DNA of 64,000 nucleotides from Pseudomonas sp. QS1027 (lineage in GTDB: Bacteria; Pseudomonadota; Gammaproteobacteria; Pseudomonadales; Pseudomonadaceae). The notes below the pieces were generated by a model. The model did no database searches. It was not told where the DNA came from and saw nothing but the letters and a program-made list of their open reading frames with translations. Made by a program: the position numbers and the translations under genes. This document shows positions 7,784 to 16,282 of the stretch, piece by piece (position 1 is the stretch's first letter; every line of letters starts with the position of its first letter). The stretch is from NCBI RefSeq assembly GCF_002814235.1, contig NZ_PHSU01000008.1:186001-250000 (forward strand), written 5' to 3'.

Positions 7784-8848
7784 TCAGTACTGCGCCAGCG
7801 ACGGGGTGGGATTAACCAACACCTTGATCTGGCTCTTGTCGGCTGACAGGCCCTCGAAGCCTTGCTCGATGGCATGTTCCATGGTCACGCAGCGTGTGAC
7901 GATCGGGGTCAGGTCCAGGCGCTCGCTGGCCAGCAATTCGATCAGCGCCGGGTAGGTATCGCGATAACCGACGCTGCCGAGCAGCCGCAGCTCGTTGTTG
8001 ACCAAGTGAAAGGCATCGATCTGCACCTCACCCATCAACCCCACCAGCACCGCCTCGCCGCCTTTGCGCAGGCACTGCAGGGCAGTGCTCAAGGTTTGTT
8101 GACTGCCGGCGGCCTCAAAAGCGCTGTCGAGACCGCCGTCGCTGATTGCCCGCAGGCGCTCTAGCAGATCGGCATCGCGGCCATCGAAGACTTCCCTGGC
8201 GCCGAGCGCCAGGGCCAGTTGCATGCGTTCAGGGCTGATGTCCACCGCGTAAATCCGTTCCACTGCGCGCAGACGCGCCAGCATGATCAACAGCAGGCCG
8301 ATAGGGCCGAGACCAAACACCACGCAACTGCCACCGGCCTGCAAACTGCTCTGGTTCAGCGCATGGAAGGCCACGGCGGCGGGCTCCAAAACAGCGGCCT
8401 GTTTGAAACTCACGGAGTCCGGCAACGGGTGGGTCATGTAGACCGGCACCACGACACGCTCGGCAAAGCCGCCATCGCCCATCAAACCGATAAACCCCAT
8501 GGACTGGCAGAGGTTGTAGCGGCCTTCCAGGCAATAAACGCAATGGCCGCAGCGGTATTCCGGCTCGACCGCGACACGGCTGCCGATCTGCACATGGCTG
8601 ACCCCTGCGCCGAGAGCGATGACCTGGCCGCAGAACTCATGACCCAGGGTCAGCGGTGCACGGCAGCCGGACAGCGGATGGGGTGTAGCTTGGGGAATAG
8701 AATGCGGGCCATCGTGGTATTCGTGCAGGTCGCTGCCGCAGATCCCGCAGTAGGCCACTTGCACCAGGACCTCGCCGGGGCCAGGGGATGGCTCGGGCAG
8801 ATCACTCAGGCGCAGGTCTTTAGCCGCATGCCAACGCAGTGCTTTCAT
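7784..8848 (-). CDS. Zinc-dependent alcohol dehydrogenase (MDR family, butanediol/sorbitol dehydrogenase-like)
   Basis: The protein is 354 aa and starts MKALRWHAAKDLRLSDLPEP at 8848. Its ATG overlaps the stop of the upstream MFS gene (ATGA), so the two are translationally coupled. It has the catalytic-zinc segment YCGICGSDLHEY, then LTLGHEFCGQV (GHE motif), and the structural-zinc cysteines in YRCGHCVYCLEGRYNLC. The NAD(P)-binding loop is in VVFGLGPIGLLLIMLA. The insertion GPHSIPQATPHPLSGCRAPL between residues 45 and 65 resembles 2,3-butanediol dehydrogenases. The reading frame continues upstream within the MFS gene, but that part is out of frame with MFS and is not part of this protein. It probably oxidises a secondary alcohol or polyol. 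Confidence 0.88.
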   Translation of the reverse strand: MKALRWHAAKDLRLSDLPEPSPGPGEVLVQVAYCGICGSDLHEYHDGPHSIPQATPHPLSGCRAPLTLGHEFCGQVIALGAGVSHVQIGSRVAVEPEYRCGHCVYCLEGRYNLCQSMGFIGLMGDGGFAERVVVPVYMTHPLPDSVSFKQAAVLEPAAVAFHALNQSSLQAGGSCVVFGLGPIGLLLIMLARLRAVERIYAVDISPERMQLALALGAREVFDGRDADLLERLRAISDGGLDSAFEAAGSQQTLSTALQCLRKGGEAVLVGLMGEVQIDAFHLVNNELRLLGSVGYRDTYPALIELLASERLDLTPIVTRCVTMEHAIEQGFEGLSADKSQIKVLVNPTPSLAQY

Positions 8849-10095
8849 GGCTGGTTTCCTTGCAGGATAGGCGTCGCTGATGGCTGACGGCGGATCACGG
8901 CGGGGGCGGTTTCCTTGAGGAACAAGGACAACACCGCCGCTAGCAGGGCACCGCCACAGGAGATCCACATCACGATGGACAAGCCAAAACGGTCGGCGGC
9001 GAAACCGGCCACGGTGGGCGCGACAAAACCGCCGATCAGTTCGCCCACGCCCATGATCATGCCCAGGGCGGTGGCTATCACCTCGCGTGGCACGGTTTCG
9101 GCCGGAATGGTCGCCATGAACAGGGTGAAGCAGCCCAGCCCGGTGTAGGTCAGCACCATCAGCACGCCGAGAATCATCGATGAGGGGGCGTACAGCAGCG
9201 CCATCGGGCAGCACGCGGCAATCAGCGAAAAGATCACCAGGGTTGGGCGGCGGCCGATACGGTCGGAAATGGCCGGAACCGCAAATCCCCAGAGCACCCA
9301 GGCTGCGCCCAGGCAACTCATGATCGCACCCATGGTGGGAGGGCTGTAGCCGCGAACACTGACCAGAAAGCTCGGGGTAAAGGAGATCAGGGTGATGAAC
9401 CAGGTCAGGAACACGCAACTGATCAAGGTGCAGAGCACAATGTTGCGGCTTTTGAGCAAGGCCAGGCGATGCCCGGATTGTTTATCGCTGGGCACCGGTG
9501 CGTGGCGCGGTTCGTCTGGGCGCACGTAGCGCCAGATCAACCCCGCGATCACCAGGCCGGGCACCAGTGAAATAACGAACGCATGTCGCCAGCCATAGGC
9601 TTCGGCCAGCGCGATCAACACCGGCGGTCCGATCACCGCGCCTAACAGGCCTGCGGCCGAACCCTGCAGCAAGCCCATATTCAGGCCCCGTCGATGAGGT
9701 GACGAGGCTTCGACCATCAGCGACTGGGACAGCGGCAAAATGGGTCCTTCGGCCAGTCCCATGATCCCGCGAAACAGCAGCAGGCTAAGAAACCCGGTGA
9801 CCAGCCCTGAGAGCGCCGAACACAGTGAAAACAGGATGACCGCAATGACCAGCAGAGGTTTGCGCACCCCTCGACGGTCCGACCAGGCGCCCACCAGCGC
9901 ACCGGACAGTGCCCAGGCCAGGGCCAGTACCGACGACAGCATGCCCAGGTGACTGTTGCTCAGTTGCAGTTCCTTGGCCATGAACGGAAACAGAAAGGCC
10001 AGTGCCAGACGATCAAAAAACACGAAGCCAAACGTCACGAACAGCACACACAGCAAGGTGTTCTCATAACCGGCTTTATTATTGTTGTCAGCCAT
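8845..10095 (-). CDS. MFS transporter
   Basis: This is a 416-aa membrane protein with about 12 hydrophobic segments. It starts MADNNNKAGYENTLLCVLF at 10095, where CGGAG lies about 9 bases upstream; an upstream extension to 10224 overlaps the cupin gene and reads as shadow sequence. The MFS signature between TM2 and TM3 is present as GAWSDRRGVRKPL, and a related motif SDRIGRRPTLVIF follows the middle loop. It is probably a proton-driven importer of an organic anion or alcohol feeding the neighbouring dehydrogenases. Its 3' end overlaps the dehydrogenase gene by four bases. Confidence 0.88.
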   Translation of the reverse strand: MADNNNKAGYENTLLCVLFVTFGFVFFDRLALAFLFPFMAKELQLSNSHLGMLSSVLALAWALSGALVGAWSDRRGVRKPLLVIAVILFSLCSALSGLVTGFLSLLLFRGIMGLAEGPILPLSQSLMVEASSPHRRGLNMGLLQGSAAGLLGAVIGPPVLIALAEAYGWRHAFVISLVPGLVIAGLIWRYVRPDEPRHAPVPSDKQSGHRLALLKSRNIVLCTLISCVFLTWFITLISFTPSFLVSVRGYSPPTMGAIMSCLGAAWVLWGFAVPAISDRIGRRPTLVIFSLIAACCPMALLYAPSSMILGVLMVLTYTGLGCFTLFMATIPAETVPREVIATALGMIMGVGELIGGFVAPTVAGFAADRFGLSIVMWISCGGALLAAVLSLFLKETAPAVIRRQPSATPILQGNQP

Positions 10096-10117
10096 AGTGG
10101 TTCTCCGAAGAACGGGT

Positions 10118-10651
10118 TTAGCGGAACAGGCGGTCCACAGTGTCGGCACCCAGGCCAACCTTTTCGTAGTGCTCTCGGCACAGGGCGATGTAGGCGTGCA
10201 CGTCGAAGTAACCGTTGGGTTCACCCTGTTCGTCGAGCCAGATCAGTGGGCCCTTGACGATGAAAAACACGCGCATCGGTTCCTTGTGGTCATACGCCAC
10301 CAGGGTGTGGCCTTCGCCTGGGGTCTCGTAGACAAAGTCGCCGGCGGTGGCAGTCCAGTCATGCTCCAGGTAGCCCCACTTGCCGGAGAGGGTGTAGGCG
10401 AACACCTCGTGAGGGTGGTAATGCCGATTGACCAGGCCGGCGCGGCTGGACATCAAGATGTCGCACCAACGGTTTTCACTGGGGGAGATCCATAACGGGC
10501 GGGAAGACACGGTTTCGGTGAAGGGCACATAGAGCCGTAGATCGTCACTGGCGGCGTCAGGCAGGTAGACCTCGGGCTTGGCGTCTGGCTTGAAGCAGTT
10601 AGCAATGGGCTGCAGGTCTTTCCAAAATTCAGTGCTGGCTGATTCGGGCAT
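10118..10651 (-). CDS. Cupin protein similar to 2,4'-dihydroxyacetophenone dioxygenase
   Basis: The 177-aa protein has a single cupin barrel. The segment LVNRHYHPHEVFAYTLSGKWGYLEHDW contains the HxH and Glu metal ligands of cupin motif 1. GDFVYETPGEGHTLVAY supplies the motif 2 His. The spacing and the surrounding residues (RWCDILMSSRAG, ETPGEGHTL) fit the 2,4'-dihydroxyacetophenone dioxygenase family, non-heme iron enzymes cleaving a C-C bond beside a carbonyl. AGAGG precedes the ATG. It is the first gene of the minus-strand unit and faces an AraC regulator. The real substrate may be different; the porin and dehydrogenases suggest a hydroxylated, possibly non-aromatic compound. Confidence 0.75.
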   Translation of the reverse strand: MPESASTEFWKDLQPIANCFKPDAKPEVYLPDAASDDLRLYVPFTETVSSRPLWISPSENRWCDILMSSRAGLVNRHYHPHEVFAYTLSGKWGYLEHDWTATAGDFVYETPGEGHTLVAYDHKEPMRVFFIVKGPLIWLDEQGEPNGYFDVHAYIALCREHYEKVGLGADTVDRLFR

Positions 10652-10881
10652 GTTCGGCCTCTGCTTGTGGGGGATGCAGGAGCCACTCTAGGGCGCGCAA
10701 GCGAAGTCGGTTTGATCGCAACGGACGTGATTGTTGCTTGAATCGGACCTGGTGTTTTCTGCTTGTCCGGTGGTCGACCGAGTTGGAACGATAAGTTGAC
10801 ATTGGTCATTGTTCATATGTTAATGAGTTCTCTAGAGACCCCGGAATCCGCCATGCCTGGCCCGGCGAACCTCCCGCAGCC

Positions 10882-11868
10882 ATGAGAAGAATAAAAATGA
10901 CTCCATGCGCCATGCTCGATACCCGTCGAGCCAGTACCGAGAGCATTCCCCTTGACCAGCGATTGGCCTTTTGGGAGCAGTACAACGCGACCACCCTGGT
11001 GGGCCTCAGGTGCTCCACTTACAGCGAGGGCGGGTTTACCGCCACTCAGGACAATCTGAGCCTGGAACACTTTCATCTGGCTCATATCGTCGGCAACGAG
11101 CATGTGGTGGAGCGTGATGGCTCAATGATTCGCGCGGTGCCCAAGGCCTCGATTTTCGTATCATTTGTGCTGGGCAGCGGTTCGTTTTTCTTTCAGAACG
11201 GCCACTGCCATTTGCTCGAGCCCGGTGAGTTGGTGGTCTATCGCACCGATAAGCCCTACTTGTTCGGATTCTCCGGGCCCATGCGCCAGTTCATCTTTGA
11301 TATTCCCCAGGAAGTCTTTGCCAGTCGTTGTTTGAGCCACTTCGAAAACGCCCTGAAAGTCAGCGCCCACACAGGTGTGCAACGCCTGCTCTTGCGCACA
11401 CTGGGCGAGCGCACCCGGGGCTTTTTCGCGCAGCCGTTGAGCCAGGACGCGGAGGGCTATCAAGACGATACGTTCGAGTTGCTGGGCAATATCATTGCCG
11501 GCCAGGTCGGACAGCGCCGGATCAATGCGCTGAGTGCCTCCTATTTGCTGGCCGCCAAGCTATGCATCAGCGAGCAATTGGCCGACCCGACCTTGAACTG
11601 TGAGCGGATCGCCCTGCAAACCGGCGTCTCTACCCGGCATCTGGCGCGGTTGTTTGCCCTGGAAGATACTCAGCCACGGCGCTTCATCCTGGAAAAGCGC
11701 CTGCAGCAGGCCCACCGTTTACTGAGCAGTGAACAGGTCAGGGGGCTGGATGTCTGTGAGGTTGCCTATCGTCATGGTTTCACCAGCCAGGCGCATTTCG
11801 CCAGGGCCTTCAAGGCGCGTTACGGGCAGACACCCAGCGAGGTTCGAGCGGCAGCCTTGGGCGATTAA
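10882..11868 (+). CDS. AraC-family regulator with AraC-binding-like N-terminal domain
   Basis: The 328-aa protein has an N-terminal sensing domain (about residues 15-200, with segments such as SLEHFHLAHIVGNEH and ELVVYRTDKPYLFGFSG). The C-terminal AraC-type double helix-turn-helix spans about residues 225-325 (NCERIALQTGVSTRHLARLF, then VCEVAYRHGFTSQAHFARAFKARYGQTPSEVR). This is the architecture of FeaR/NahR-like AraC_binding_2 proteins. An ATG at 10897 is an alternative start with AGAAG just upstream. A TTGACA hexamer lies at 10796-10801. It is divergent from the cupin-MFS-dehydrogenase-porin-GMC genes and is the likely activator of that unit. Confidence 0.85.
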   Translation: MRRIKMTPCAMLDTRRASTESIPLDQRLAFWEQYNATTLVGLRCSTYSEGGFTATQDNLSLEHFHLAHIVGNEHVVERDGSMIRAVPKASIFVSFVLGSGSFFFQNGHCHLLEPGELVVYRTDKPYLFGFSGPMRQFIFDIPQEVFASRCLSHFENALKVSAHTGVQRLLLRTLGERTRGFFAQPLSQDAEGYQDDTFELLGNIIAGQVGQRRINALSASYLLAAKLCISEQLADPTLNCERIALQTGVSTRHLARLFALEDTQPRRFILEKRLQQAHRLLSSEQVRGLDVCEVAYRHGFTSQAHFARAFKARYGQTPSEVRAAALGD

Positions 11869-12180
11869 GAACGTTACAAACACGTTCCATCTGAACTGCT
11901 CAAGGATGTATTGATGTAGAGCGCGATCTATGGCGGCATTCCCACAGCCAACCCCACTTTCCTCTGGCTGAGGCGGTTTGGGAGACAATGGATACACGGT
12001 CGTGAGGTAGTGGTAGTGGATCTTCGGTATGGCCTGGGTAGGCTACAGCGTCGTCATTAGCCATTTTCGGCACAATAGCGGCACTGGCCTGGCTGTTGCT
12101 GCCATGAAAGGTCTTCGCAAAATGCTGCCGTAGTGCAAACGTGCCCGGGGCCCGATGTCCGGGCCCCGGTCCAACCGCGA
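11869..12180. other. Intergenic region of about 310 bases with one strong hairpin
   Basis: Between the AraC gene and the converging aldehyde dehydrogenase gene I see no credible coding frame. The only clear element is the hairpin at 12145-12169. The remaining sequence shows no recognisable promoter or repeat. Confidence 0.5.
12145..12169 (-). terminator. GC-rich hairpin ending the aldehyde dehydrogenase transcript
   Basis: CCGGGGCCCG (12145-12154) and CGGGCCCCGG (12160-12169) form a perfect 10-bp stem with a 5-base loop, 12 bases beyond the stop codon of the minus-strand gene. Only a short T-run follows on that strand (ACGTTTGC). Confidence 0.65.
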
Positions 12181-13668
12181 TCAGTAGCGAATCATCACCG
12201 ACTTGAGCTCGGTGTAATCCTCGATAAAGGCACTGCCAAATTCGCGTCCCACGCCCGAGGACTTGTTGCCGCCAAATGGCACCGCCGGGTCGAGCAGGGT
12301 GTGCATGTTCACCCACACAGTACCGGCGTTGATGGCGGGTACCATGCGCAGGGCTTTGCTCAGGTCGTTGGTCCAGAGACTGGCGCTCAGGCCATAGGCG
12401 GTGTTGTTCATCAGCTCCAGAAGCTCTTCCTCGGTGTCATAGGGGAAGAAGGTGGCGATCGGGCCGAAGGTCTCCTCGTTGAGCAAGGTGTCGTTGACGG
12501 TGTTGGCGAGGATCACAGTCGGTTCGACGTAGCAGCCGGGGCGGTCGATCAGCTTGCCGCCGTGGACAATGGTGTTGTTTTCGGCACGGGCCTTGGCGAA
12601 GAAGTCGGCGAGCTTGAGTTGATGCTGACGGTTGGTGACCGGGCCGAACTCGGTGCGTTCGTCTAGTGGCGAGCCGATGTTCAACTGGCTCAGGCGTTGC
12701 GCCAGTTTGTCCATGATCGGTTCGATCTGCGAGCGGTGGGCGAAGAAGCGCTCGGCGGCGGCACAGATTTGCCCGGAGTGCAGGAAACCGGCTTCGATGA
12801 TGCCATTGACCGCCTTGTCCAGATCGACATCGCGCAGAAACCCCGCCGAGTTCTTGCCACCCAGCTCCAGGGTCGCGCGGGTCAGGCCGGCGCCCATGGC
12901 ACTGCGGCCGACGGCGATACCGGTCGGTACCGAGCCGGTGAACGAAACCTTGTCGGTCCCTGGGTGCTCGATCAACCCTTTGCCCACCTGTCCGCCGCCG
13001 GTCAGTACGTTCAGCGCGCCCGCCGGCAGACCGGCGTCAATGGCCAGTTCTGCGATCCGCAGGATGGTCAGCGGGGTGAACTCGCTGGGTTTGATGATGA
13101 TGCTGCACCCGGTCACCAGCGCCGAGGCGAGCTTCCAGATGGCGATCATGGTCGAGAAATTCCACGGCACGATGCCCACCACGACGCCCACCGGTTCGCG
13201 CAGGGTGAACGCGGTATAGCGTTCGCCAGCGAAGGAGGGCAGGGACGGAGTGATGGTCTGGCCACTGATCTTGGTCGCCCAACCGGCGTAGTAACGCAGG
13301 AAGTGCGCCGCCTGATCGACCTCGAAGGCCCGGGAAATCTGGATGATCTTGCCCGACTGGCAGGTTTCGATCTGGGCCAGTTCTTCGCGGTTTTGTTCCA
13401 GCAGGTCGGCCAGTTTCAGCAGCACGTTGCCGCGTACCGCCGGAGCGACCTGGGACCAGTGCCTGAAACCGCGGTTGGCTGACTCGACTGCCGCGTCGAT
13501 ATCGGCCGTATCGGCGTCGGCCACCTGGGCGATGACCTGGCCGGTGGCAGGATTGATCACCTCCAGCGTCTGGCTGGAGTGACTCCGGACGTAGCCACCG
13601 TCGATAAACAAGGCATGGCTTCGACGGAGGAAGGCTTCAACTTGGGGCAGCAGCGCAATATCGGTCAT
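12181..13668 (-). CDS. feaB: Aldehyde dehydrogenase, phenylacetaldehyde dehydrogenase type
   Basis: The product is 495 aa, the normal ALDH length. It has PWNFSTMIAIWKLASAL with the catalytic Asn, FTGSVPTG for NAD binding, ELGGKNS with the general-base Glu (about residue 268), and GQICAAAERFF with the nucleophilic Cys (about residue 302). The closest types I recognise are FeaB/StyD phenylacetaldehyde dehydrogenases. That fits the neighbourhood: it would oxidise phenyl- or 4-hydroxyphenylacetaldehyde to the arylacetic acid used by the hydroxylase divergently encoded at 13942. An AGGAAAA site precedes the ATG. A betaine-aldehyde dehydrogenase-like role cannot be excluded from sequence alone. Confidence 0.82.
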   Translation of the reverse strand: MTDIALLPQVEAFLRRSHALFIDGGYVRSHSSQTLEVINPATGQVIAQVADADTADIDAAVESANRGFRHWSQVAPAVRGNVLLKLADLLEQNREELAQIETCQSGKIIQISRAFEVDQAAHFLRYYAGWATKISGQTITPSLPSFAGERYTAFTLREPVGVVVGIVPWNFSTMIAIWKLASALVTGCSIIIKPSEFTPLTILRIAELAIDAGLPAGALNVLTGGGQVGKGLIEHPGTDKVSFTGSVPTGIAVGRSAMGAGLTRATLELGGKNSAGFLRDVDLDKAVNGIIEAGFLHSGQICAAAERFFAHRSQIEPIMDKLAQRLSQLNIGSPLDERTEFGPVTNRQHQLKLADFFAKARAENNTIVHGGKLIDRPGCYVEPTVILANTVNDTLLNEETFGPIATFFPYDTEEELLELMNNTAYGLSASLWTNDLSKALRMVPAINAGTVWVNMHTLLDPAVPFGGNKSSGVGREFGSAFIEDYTELKSVMIRY

Positions 13669-13941
13669 GGGGTTTTCCTGGTGGCAAACAAGGGAAAAGC
13701 CCGAGGTTAATCAAAGGTGACCGCATCGGCTTGACTGTGCCTGCCGAACGCCATGTCTGTGGCTGCCAGATCGATTGCAGGTGTGAGCCCCAGGCCTGTG
13801 TCATGGTCTTTGGAAAGTGCAATCTTGGCTCTGGAAGATGCATTTTCCGCCTTGATCGCCCTCACCATACTAGGCCTGCATCCAGCGTCGTTCTGCGACT
13901 TCGAACGTCTGTCGGACATCCAATAATAAGCAGGGCCGTCC

Positions 13942-15111
13942 ATGAAAAAGCCAAACCCGCTCCTCGAAGACCTCAAGTCCATTCTGCCGACCATCGCTGC
14001 CAATGCCTTCCGGGCCGAACAGGAGCGCAAGGTCCCCGACGAGAATATTGCGCTGCTCAAGAGCATCGGTCTGCACCGTGCCTTCCAGCCCCGCCAGTTC
14101 GGCGGCATGGAAATCTCGCTACCACAATTTGCCGACTGCATTGCCTTGCTCGCCGGTGTTTGTGCCAGTACCGCGTGGGCGATGAGCCTGCTGTGTACCC
14201 ACAGCCATCAATTGGCGCTGTTCTCGGCCAAACTGCAGCAGGAGGTCTGGGGAAATAACCCGGATGCCACGGCCAGCAGCAGTATCGCGCCGTTCGGCCG
14301 CACCGAAGAAACCGAAGGCGGGGTGCTGTTCAGCGGCGAAATGGGCTGGAGCAGCGGTTGCGATCACGCCGAGTGGGCGATTGTCGGTTTCCGTCGCAAA
14401 AACGCCGAGGGCAGCCAGGACTACTGTTTCGCAGTACTGCCGCGCAGCGACTACCAGATCCGTGACGACTGGTTCGCCGCCGGCATGAAAGGCAGCGGCA
14501 CCAAGACCTTGATCATCGACAACGTGCTGGTGCCGGAACACCGGATCCAGAAAGCCAAGGACATGATGGAAGGCAAGTCCGCAGGTTTCGGCCTGTACCC
14601 GGACAGCAAGATCTTCTACTCGCCTTACCGCCCTTACTTCGCCAGTGGGTTCTCCACGGTGAGCCTGGGGGTGGCGGAGCGGATGCTTGACGTATTCCGC
14701 GAAAAAACCAAGACCCGCGTGCGCGCCTACACCGGTGCGGCGGTCGGCGCGGCGACCCCGGCGTTGATGCGCCTGGCCGAGTCGACCCATCAGGTTGCCG
14801 CGGCCCGGGCCTTTCTCGAAAAGACCTGGCAGGAGCATGCCGAGCACAGTGAGCAGCATCGTTATCCGAGCCGCGAGACCCTGGCGTTCTGGCGCACCAA
14901 CCAGGCGTACGCCACCAAGATGTGCATCCAGGCTGTCGACCGTCTGTTCGAGGCCGCCGGTGGCAATGCCTGGTTCGAGCACAACGAGATGCAGCGCCTG
15001 TTCCGCGATTCGCACATGACCGGCGCCCATGCCTACACCGACTATGACGTCTGTGCGCAGATCCTCGGCCGCGAGCTGATGGGCCTGGAGCCCGATCCGA
15101 GCATGATCTGA
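13942..15111 (+). CDS. Oxygenase component (C2-type) of a two-component flavin monooxygenase, probable 4-hydroxyphenylacetate 3-hydroxylase
   Basis: The 389-aa protein has the acyl-CoA dehydrogenase fold of group D flavin monooxygenases. The N-terminal helical region contains FQPRQFGGMEISLPQFADC, the middle beta domain runs over about residues 120-230 (SSSIAPFGR, FSGEMGWSSGCDHAEW, WFAAGMKGSGTKTLIIDNV), and the C-terminal four-helix region ends in DSHMTGAHAYTDYDVCAQILGREL. It uses reduced flavin supplied by a partner to hydroxylate a phenol ortho to the OH group. Its neighbour is a flavin reductase with a MarR-like tail, exactly the pairing of the Acinetobacter C2/C1 4-hydroxyphenylacetate hydroxylase. 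It is not a HpaB-type enzyme (about 520 aa). HsaA-like steroid hydroxylases are close relatives, but the hpa context favours 4-hydroxyphenylacetate. Confidence 0.85.
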   Translation: MKKPNPLLEDLKSILPTIAANAFRAEQERKVPDENIALLKSIGLHRAFQPRQFGGMEISLPQFADCIALLAGVCASTAWAMSLLCTHSHQLALFSAKLQQEVWGNNPDATASSSIAPFGRTEETEGGVLFSGEMGWSSGCDHAEWAIVGFRRKNAEGSQDYCFAVLPRSDYQIRDDWFAAGMKGSGTKTLIIDNVLVPEHRIQKAKDMMEGKSAGFGLYPDSKIFYSPYRPYFASGFSTVSLGVAERMLDVFREKTKTRVRAYTGAAVGAATPALMRLAESTHQVAAARAFLEKTWQEHAEHSEQHRYPSRETLAFWRTNQAYATKMCIQAVDRLFEAAGGNAWFEHNEMQRLFRDSHMTGAHAYTDYDVCAQILGRELMGLEPDPSMI

Positions 15112-15146
15112 GCCGAGCCGCTACACAGTCCCCATAACAACAATCA

Positions 15147-15168
15147 GGACTGCTCCTGGAAGCAGTCC
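15147..15168 (+). promoter_or_regulatory. Intercistronic hairpin just upstream of the reductase ribosome site
   Basis: GGACTGCT (15147-15154), a 6-base loop and AGCAGTCC (15161-15168) form a perfect 8-bp stem. It ends directly before GGGAG and the ATG at 15180. It could stabilise or limit translation of the reductase relative to the oxygenase. There is no T-run, so termination is unlikely. Confidence 0.5.
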
Positions 15169-15179
15169 GGGAGTCTTGC

Positions 15180-16136
15180 ATGTCTGAGAACAGCGTTTGC
15201 GCCGCCCCTGAAACGACCTTCGATCCACGAGCGTTTCGCCGGGCCCTGGGCAATTTCGCCACTGGCGTGACCGTGGTCACCGCCGCCACTGCCTCCGGAC
15301 GCAAAGTTGGCGTCACGGCCAACAGTTTCAACTCGGTGTCCCTGGATCCGCCCCTGGTGCTGTGGAGCATCGACAAACGTTCCAACAGCCATGAGGTCTT
15401 CGAGCAGGCCAGCCATTTTGCGGTCAACGTGCTGGCGGCGGATCAGATCGACCTTTCGAACAATTTCGCCCGCCCCAAGGAAGATCGCTTCGCAGCAATC
15501 GAATTTGAAGCGGGTGAGGGCGGCTCGCCGGTGTTCGCCGACTGCTCGGCGCGTTTTCACTGCGAGAAATACCAGCAGGTGGATGGTGGCGATCACTGGA
15601 TCATGATCGGCAAGGTCGTCGCCTTCGATGACTTTGGCCGCTCCCCTTTGCTCTATCACCAAGGTGCTTACTCCATGGTCCTGCCCCATACCCGCATGAC
15701 CAAACGGGATGAAAGCCAGCCGCCAAGCAGCCATTTCCAGGGCCGTCTGGGCCACAACCTGTATTACCTGATGACTCAGGCGGTGCGGGCCTATCAATCC
15801 AGCTACCAGCCTCGGCAATTGTCCACCGGCCTGCGTACCAGCGAGGCGCGGATGTTGATGGTGTTGGAGAGCGATGCGGGCCTGAGCACGAGCGAGCTGT
15901 TGCGTGAGGTGGCGATGCCCGTACGGGAAATCGATGAAGCGGTGGCCAACCTCAGGCGCAAAGGTCTGGTCAATGACGATGATGGCCGTGTGCGCTTGAC
16001 CGCCGCCGGTATCGAGCAGACCGAAGATCTCTGGGCGATTGCCCGCGAGCAGCAGGACAAGGTCTTCGCCGATTTCGGCGCAGCACAGATCGAAACTTTC
16101 AAGATGGTCCTGAAGACACTCATCAGCCATTGCTGA
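15180..16136 (+). CDS. Flavin reductase component (C1-type) with C-terminal MarR-like domain, 4-hydroxyphenylacetate 3-hydroxylase
   Basis: The 318-aa protein has two parts. Residues 15-165 are a flavin-reductase-like domain (FRRALGNFATGVTVVTA, GVTANSFNSVSLDPPLVLWS, HFAVNVLAADQ, and YHQGAYSMV at its end). Residues 190-310 form a MarR-like winged helix (LGHNLYYLMTQAVRAYQSSY, LSTSELLREVAMPVREIDEAV, LRRKGLVNDDDGRVRLTAAG). This fusion is known from the C1 reductase of Acinetobacter 4-hydroxyphenylacetate hydroxylase. There the MarR-like domain binds the substrate and relieves inhibition of NADH-FMN reduction. It follows the oxygenase gene by 68 bases and is followed by a terminator, so the two form a bicistronic unit. 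Length (318 versus about 315 for C1) agrees. Confidence 0.9.
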   Translation: MSENSVCAAPETTFDPRAFRRALGNFATGVTVVTAATASGRKVGVTANSFNSVSLDPPLVLWSIDKRSNSHEVFEQASHFAVNVLAADQIDLSNNFARPKEDRFAAIEFEAGEGGSPVFADCSARFHCEKYQQVDGGDHWIMIGKVVAFDDFGRSPLLYHQGAYSMVLPHTRMTKRDESQPPSSHFQGRLGHNLYYLMTQAVRAYQSSYQPRQLSTGLRTSEARMLMVLESDAGLSTSELLREVAMPVREIDEAVANLRRKGLVNDDDGRVRLTAAGIEQTEDLWAIAREQQDKVFADFGAAQIETFKMVLKTLISHC

Positions 16137-16153
16137 CTGACCTGTGATTCTCT

Positions 16154-16176
16154 ACGGCGCCTGATGGCGCCGTTTT
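16154..16176 (+). terminator. Rho-independent terminator after the hydroxylase genes
   Basis: ACGGCGCC (16154-16161), loop TGAT, GGCGCCGT (16166-16173), then TTT. It lies 18 bases past the reductase stop codon. Confidence 0.8.
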
Positions 16177-16282
16177 GATGTATGGCAGGCAGGAACAAAC
16201 GTGACAGCCGTCTCATGCAAGCAATCACCCAGGATTTGCGATCAGATCCAGTGTTTCGACTCGATGAACAAAGGACAGGCTG

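Noticed and set aside
8849-9418. Upstream extension of the Zn alcohol dehydrogenase frame
   Set aside because: It is a shadow of the MFS gene; the dehydrogenase starts at the ATGA overlap.
15144-16130. Minus-strand frame of 328 codons
   Set aside because: It is antisense to the flavin reductase gene, which shows real domains.
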